64,000 nucleotides of DNA from Streptomyces sp. TLI_235 (lineage in GTDB: Bacteria; Actinomycetota; Actinomycetes; Streptomycetales; Streptomycetaceae). This document shows positions 60,279 to 64,000 of the stretch, piece by piece. How positions within the stretch are numbered: position 1 is the first letter of the stretch; every line of letters begins with the position of its first letter. The position numbers and the translations under genes were made by a program. The stretch spans positions 4,340,001 through 4,404,000 of the forward strand of contig NSGV01000001.1 of NCBI GenBank assembly GCA_002300355.1, written 5' to 3'. Below the pieces are notes generated by a model that was not told the DNA's origin, searched no databases, and saw only the letters and a list, made by a program, of their open reading frames with translations.

Positions 60279-60992
60279 ATGGGCGGCTATGCCGTCGTCG
60301 ACGTCGAGGCCACCGGCCGCAGCCCCTGGCGGCACCGGGTCGTCGAGGTCGCGGTCGTCCTGCTGGACGACGGGCTCCGTATCGAGGAGACCTTCTCCAC
60401 CCTCGTCGATCCCGGCGGGCCGGTCGGGCCCACCCATGTGCACCGGATCGCCCAGGACGACGTGGTCGGCGCCCCGCGCTTCCGCGAGGTCGCCCCGTAC
60501 CTGCTCGACCTGCTCGCCGACCGGGTCATGGTCGGCCACCACGTCACCTGCGACCACGCCTTCCTGGAGCGCGAGTACGCCCGGATCGGGGTGCCGCTGC
60601 CGCCCGTCCCGCTGCTCTGCACCATGCGCCTGGCCCGTACCCTGCTGCCCGCCGCCACCGGTTGGGGCCTCACCGCCTGCATAGAGGCGGCAGGCCTCGG
60701 CTGGTACCCGGCGCACACCGCGATGGGCGACGCCCGGGCCGCCGCCGACCTGCTCCGCCACTACGCCCGCACCGGCGCGCTGCCGCCCGCCGACCACCGG
60801 GAGCCGCCGCAGGGCGCCGCCCCGGTGCCCTGGCCCCGGCTCGGCCGGGCCCGCTCGCTGGCGGGCGGCGCGCCCGTGCCGCTGCTGCGCCGCGAGGCCC
60901 CGCTCGGCCCGTGGCCGCAGGGAGTGACCGGATTCGGCGCAGGCGCTCCGGTGCACCCCGGAACGGTACCGGTCACGCAGGGAGGCGAGTGA
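60279..60992 (+). CDS. DEDDh 3'-5' exonuclease (DNA polymerase III epsilon-like)
   Basis: This 237-residue exonuclease has ExoI YAVVDVEATGRSP, ExoII VGHHVTCDHAFLEREY and ExoIII HTAMGDARAAADLL (DEDDh). The last 65 residues are Pro-rich and not conserved. It may proofread or trim DNA or RNA ends. ATG 60279 follows GAGAGAG. It stands upstream of the rex promoter. Confidence 0.85.
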   Translation: MGGYAVVDVEATGRSPWRHRVVEVAVVLLDDGLRIEETFSTLVDPGGPVGPTHVHRIAQDDVVGAPRFREVAPYLLDLLADRVMVGHHVTCDHAFLEREYARIGVPLPPVPLLCTMRLARTLLPAATGWGLTACIEAAGLGWYPAHTAMGDARAAADLLRHYARTGALPPADHREPPQGAAPVPWPRLGRARSLAGGAPVPLLRREAPLGPWPQGVTGFGAGAPVHPGTVPVTQGGE

Positions 60993-61029
60993 TGCGCATC
61001 ACTGTGCAGGGACAAATCGGACACCATCT

Positions 61030-61058
61030 TTGTGCACACGTTCACAAACGCATAGCCT
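61030..61058 (+). promoter_or_regulatory. Rex operator overlapping the rex promoter
   Basis: TTGTGCACACGTTCACAA (61030-61047) matches the Rex operator TTGTGAA-N4-TTCACAA at all but two positions. TTGTGC as -35 and TAGCCT (61053-61058) as -10 are 17 bp apart, so bound Rex would block RNA polymerase. This implies autoregulation of rex-hemA-hemC by NADH/NAD. Confidence 0.85.
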
Positions 61059-61093
61059 GGCTGCCTAAGCCCAGCTTCACCCTCGGGAGCACC

Positions 61094-62011
61094 GTGGCAA
61101 TCGGCCGACCCACCCAGAGCAGTTCGCAGGCGCCCGACACCGGCGCCGCGCGCCGACCCTCGCGTGCCCGGGGCATCCCGGAGGCGACCGTCGCCCGCCT
61201 CCCCCTGTATCTGCGGGCGCTGACGGCGCTCTCCGAGCGCTCCGTCCCCACCGTCTCCTCCGAGGAGCTGGCCGCCGCCGCCGGCGTCAACTCCGCCAAG
61301 CTCCGCAAGGACTTCTCCTACCTCGGCAGCTACGGCACCCGCGGCGTCGGCTACGACGTCGAGTACCTGGTCTACCAGATCTCCCGTGAGCTGGGTCTCA
61401 CCCAGGACTGGCCGGTCGTCATCGTCGGCATCGGAAACCTCGGCCACGCCCTCGCCAACTACGGCGGCTTCGCCTCCCGCGGCTTCCGGGTCGCCGCCCT
61501 GCTCGACGCCGACCCCGGCGTCGTCGGCACCACCGCCGCCGGCCTGCCCGTCCGGCACATGGACGAGCTGGAGTCCATCGTCGAGAGCCAGCAGGTCTCC
61601 ATCGGCGTGATCACCACCCCGCCCGGCGCCGCCCAGCAGGTCTGCGACCGCCTCGTCGAGGCCGGCGTCACCAGCATCCTCAACTTCGCCCCCACCGTGC
61701 TGACCGTCCCGGACGGCGTGGACGTGCGCAAGGTCGACCTCTCCATAGAGCTCCAGATCCTCGCCTTCCACGAGCAGCGCAAGGCCGGCGAGGAGCCCGG
61801 CGGCGGCGACTCCGTGCTCGACCGTGCCCCCGGCCCGGTCCGCGCCGCGGCCGCCAAGCTGCGCCGCGCCGCCGGCGCCGCCAAGGGCGAGCCCGCCAAG
61901 GGCGCCGACCGCTCCGCCCAGGGCCGCGCCGCCAAGACCGCCGCCCAGAACGCCGCCGGCCCGACCGCCGCCGGCGGCGAGGGCGACCTCTCGGCGGTGA
62001 TGCCGGCATGA
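61094..62011 (+). CDS. rex: Redox-sensing transcriptional repressor Rex
   Basis: This 305-residue repressor starts at GTG 61094. The N-terminal winged helix is ELAAAAGVNSAKLRKDFSYL and GSYGTRGVGYDVEYL. The NAD(H) Rossmann domain has VVIVGIGNLGHALANY and ITTPPGAAQQVCDRLVEAG. The C-terminal 50 residues (KGEPAKGADRSAQGR onwards) are an Ala/Lys-rich tail that makes it longer than the roughly 255-residue S. coelicolor Rex. The stop overlaps hemA. Rex releases its operator when NADH/NAD rises. Confidence 0.95.
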   Translation: MAIGRPTQSSSQAPDTGAARRPSRARGIPEATVARLPLYLRALTALSERSVPTVSSEELAAAAGVNSAKLRKDFSYLGSYGTRGVGYDVEYLVYQISRELGLTQDWPVVIVGIGNLGHALANYGGFASRGFRVAALLDADPGVVGTTAAGLPVRHMDELESIVESQQVSIGVITTPPGAAQQVCDRLVEAGVTSILNFAPTVLTVPDGVDVRKVDLSIELQILAFHEQRKAGEEPGGGDSVLDRAPGPVRAAAAKLRRAAGAAKGEPAKGADRSAQGRAAKTAAQNAAGPTAAGGEGDLSAVMPA

Positions 62012-63354
62012 GCCTGCTCGTCGTCGGACTGAGCCACCGCACCGCCCCGGTCGGCGTGCTGGAGCGCGCCGCCCTCACCGGCGAGGTCCCCACCCGCCTG
62101 CTGCACGACGCCGCCGCCTCGGCCACCGTCGCCGAGGCCGCCCTGGTCAACACCTGCAACCGGATCGAGCTCTACGCGGACGTGGACAAGTTCCACGCCG
62201 GCGTCGCCGAACTCTCGCTGCTGCTCGCCCACCACAGCGGCGTCGACCTGGAGGAGCTCACCGCCCACCTCTACGTCCACTACGAGGACCGCGCCGTCCA
62301 CCACCTCTTCTCGGTGGCCTGCGGCCTGGACTCGATGGTCGTCGGCGAGGGCCAGATCCTCGGCCAGCTGCGCGACGCCCTGGCCCGCTCCCAGGACGAG
62401 CACACCGCCGGCCGCGGCCTCAACGAGCTCTTCCAGCAGGCCCTTCGGGTCGGCAAGCGCGCCCACAGCGAGACCGGCATCGACCGGGCCGGCCAGTCCC
62501 TGGTCACCTTCGGCCTGGAGCAGGTCGCCGCCGGCGCCGGCGACATCGCCGGCAAGCGCGTCCTGGTGGTGGGCGCCGGCTCGATGAGCTCGCTCGCCGC
62601 CGCCACCCTCGTCCGCGCCGGCGTCACCGACCTGCTCGTCGCCAACCGCACCGCCGAGCGCGCCGAGCGCCTGGTCGGCAACCTCGGCACCGGCCGCACC
62701 GTCGACTTCGCCAAGGTCCCCGAGGTGCTCGCCGACGTCGACCTGGTGGTCTCCTGCACCGGCGCCGCCGGCGTGGTCATCACCGCCGAGCAGGCCGCCG
62801 CCGCCGTCGCCGCCCGCACCGGCGAGGGCCCGCTCGCCTTCCTCGACCTCGCGATGCCGCGGGACGTCCACCACGACGTCCACGAGCTGCCCGGCGCGCT
62901 CCTGGTCGACATCGAGAGCCTGTCCCACGCGCACTCCGCCGACGGCCCGGGTGCCGCCGACGTCGACGCCGTCACCGGCATCGTCGCCGACGAGGTCGCC
63001 GCCTTCGGCGCCGCCCAGCGCGCCGCCCGGATCGCCCCCACCGTGGTCGCGCTCCGCTCGATGGCGTCCGACGTCGTCATCGGCGAGCTCGCCCGCCTCG
63101 AAGCCCGGCTGCCCGACCTCGACGAGCGCTCCCGCGCCGAGATCGGCCAGACCGTCCGCCGCGTCGTCGACAAGCTGCTGCACGCACCCACCGTGCGGGT
63201 CAAGCAGCTCGCCGCCGAGCCCGGCGGCGCCTCGTACGCCGAGGCGCTGCGGGAACTCTTCGACCTGGACCCGGCGGCCGTGCACGCCGTCTCCGGCACC
63301 CCGGCCTCGTCGCCGGGCGCCGGCCAAGCCCCCCGCGGCGGAGCGGCCGGATGA
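62008..63354 (+). CDS. hemA: Glutamyl-tRNA reductase
   Basis: This 448-residue enzyme makes glutamate-1-semialdehyde from Glu-tRNA, the first step of tetrapyrrole synthesis. The catalytic Cys is in LVNTCNRIELYA, VVGEGQILGQLRDAL follows, the Rossmann start is VLVVGAGSMSSLAAA, and the dimerisation helix is near the end. ATG 62008 overlaps the rex stop, so it is coupled to rex and under Rex control. The C-terminal 50 residues are variable. Confidence 0.97.
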   Translation: MSLLVVGLSHRTAPVGVLERAALTGEVPTRLLHDAAASATVAEAALVNTCNRIELYADVDKFHAGVAELSLLLAHHSGVDLEELTAHLYVHYEDRAVHHLFSVACGLDSMVVGEGQILGQLRDALARSQDEHTAGRGLNELFQQALRVGKRAHSETGIDRAGQSLVTFGLEQVAAGAGDIAGKRVLVVGAGSMSSLAAATLVRAGVTDLLVANRTAERAERLVGNLGTGRTVDFAKVPEVLADVDLVVSCTGAAGVVITAEQAAAAVAARTGEGPLAFLDLAMPRDVHHDVHELPGALLVDIESLSHAHSADGPGAADVDAVTGIVADEVAAFGAAQRAARIAPTVVALRSMASDVVIGELARLEARLPDLDERSRAEIGQTVRRVVDKLLHAPTVRVKQLAAEPGGASYAEALRELFDLDPAAVHAVSGTPASSPGAGQAPRGGAAG

Positions 63355-64000
63355 ACCCCGTCAACCCCCACCGGCACGACCTGGACGAGCACCTCATGAA
63401 TGGTCAACTGAGCAGCCCCCCGGGCGCCCCCGAGCAGCCGCTGCGCCTGGGCACCCGACGCAGCGCCCTGGCGATGGCGCAGTCCGGCATGGTCGCGCGC
63501 GAGGTGAGCCGGGTCACCGGCCGCCCGGTGGAACTCGTCGAGATCACCACCTTCGGCGACACCTCCCGGGAGGCGCTGGCGCAGATCGGCGGCACCGGCG
63601 TGTTCGTCTCGGCGCTGCGCGACGCCCTCCTGGAGGGCCGCATCGACCTCGCCGTGCACTCCCTCAAGGACCTCCCCACCGCCGCCCCGGCCGGCCTGCT
63701 CCTCGCGGCCGTCCCGGAGCGCGAGGACGTCCGCGACGCCCTGGTCGCCCGTGACGGGCTCACCCTCGGCGAACTCGTCGAGAAGCTCGCCGGCAGCGGC
63801 CGCACCGCCCGCGTCGGCACCGGCTCCCCGCGCCGGATGGCCCAGCTGAACGCCTGGGCGGCCGCCCGCGGCACCGCCCTGGAGACCGTCGCGATACGCG
63901 GCAACGTGGACACCCGGATCGGCTACGTCGCCTCCGGCGAGCTGGACGCCGTCCTCCTCGCCACCGCCGGCCTCAACCGGCTCGGCCGCGCCGCCGAGAT
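63351..64000 (+). CDS. hemC: Porphobilinogen deaminase, 5' part
   Basis: The gene overlaps hemA by 4 bp and runs off the right edge after about 216 codons. Visible motifs are LRLGTRRSALAMAQSGMVA, FVSALRDALLEGRIDLAVHS with LKDLPTA, and VGTGSPRRMAQLNA. The cysteine for the dipyrromethane cofactor lies beyond the window. It makes hydroxymethylbilane, the step after ALA condensation. ATG 63351 gives a 33-residue non-conserved lead; ATG 63396 is an alternative start. It is part of the rex-hemA-hemC operon. Confidence 0.96.
   Translation, partial: MNPVNPHRHDLDEHLMNGQLSSPPGAPEQPLRLGTRRSALAMAQSGMVAREVSRVTGRPVELVEITTFGDTSREALAQIGGTGVFVSALRDALLEGRIDLAVHSLKDLPTAAPAGLLLAAVPEREDVRDALVARDGLTLGELVEKLAGSGRTARVGTGSPRRMAQLNAWAAARGTALETVAIRGNVDTRIGYVASGELDAVLLATAGLNRLGRAAE

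Overview
The window comes from a high-GC filamentous actinomycete of the Streptomyces/Kitasatospora type. Coding is dense with strong third-position GC bias, many starts are GTG, and the developmental pair bldN/rsbN, the Rex repressor with its operator, and the 32-residue ribosomal protein bS22 are present. No tRNA, rRNA, CRISPR, integrase or transposase was seen.

Layout. (1) 1-269 is the start of a cysteine-rich hypothetical protein. (2) 510-5282 is a polymorphic-toxin-like operon: a WXG-type protein, a large repeat protein with a papain-fold (Tox-PL-like) domain, and a YrhB/deaminase-like/SUKH protein. Both enzyme-like domains have lost their catalytic cysteines. (3) 5418-26460 is mostly conserved core: ppx, a TIM-barrel isomerase, a methyltransferase, ilvD, a PLP trans-sulfuration enzyme with a divergent Lrp regulator, a TrmB/LuxR regulator near a tiny secreted repeat peptide, an SPFH protein, a secreted esterase, proC, a HAD phosphatase, an MFS protein, an acuC-type deacetylase, a BldC/excisionase-like HTH protein, bS22, a galE-like epimerase and an acyltransferase. 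(4) 26569-28936 is rsbN and bldN. (5) 29389-58628 is a type II polyketide cluster. (6) 58688-64000 is core again: a SerB-like phosphatase, a glutaredoxin, an exonuclease, rex, hemA and the start of hemC.

The core parts follow the order I recall for Mycobacterium tuberculosis Rv0495c to Rv0510 (ppx2, proC, Rv0500A, Rv0500B, galE2, Rv0502, serB1, Rv0508, hemA, hemC). The polyketide cluster therefore looks like an insert between the bldN block and the serB1-hem block.

How the cluster works (inference). KS-alpha, chain-length factor and ACP build the chain. A KS III with Ser in place of Cys (DpsC type), an acyltransferase and an acyl-CoA ligase suggest a non-acetate starter. AccD/AccE supply an extender and an Sfp-type transferase primes the ACP. 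A 9-ketoreductase, a didomain aromatase/cyclase and a DpsY/SnoaM-type cyclase shape the rings. Three flavin monooxygenases, an ABM oxygenase, two SDRs, two SnoaL/NTF2-fold proteins, an azoreductase-type flavoprotein and an O-methyltransferase tailor the product, and an MFS pump exports it. No sugar genes are present, so an unglycosylated anthracyclinone- or angucyclinone-like aglycone is the best guess. One SARP regulator is present, and 11-bp-spaced heptamer arrays, one with six perfect periods, lie in the divergent promoter regions. Two oddities stand out: a single-base frameshift at the end of the chain-length factor, and a full-length 2-oxoglutarate decarboxylase gene (kgd/sucA type) in the middle of the cluster.
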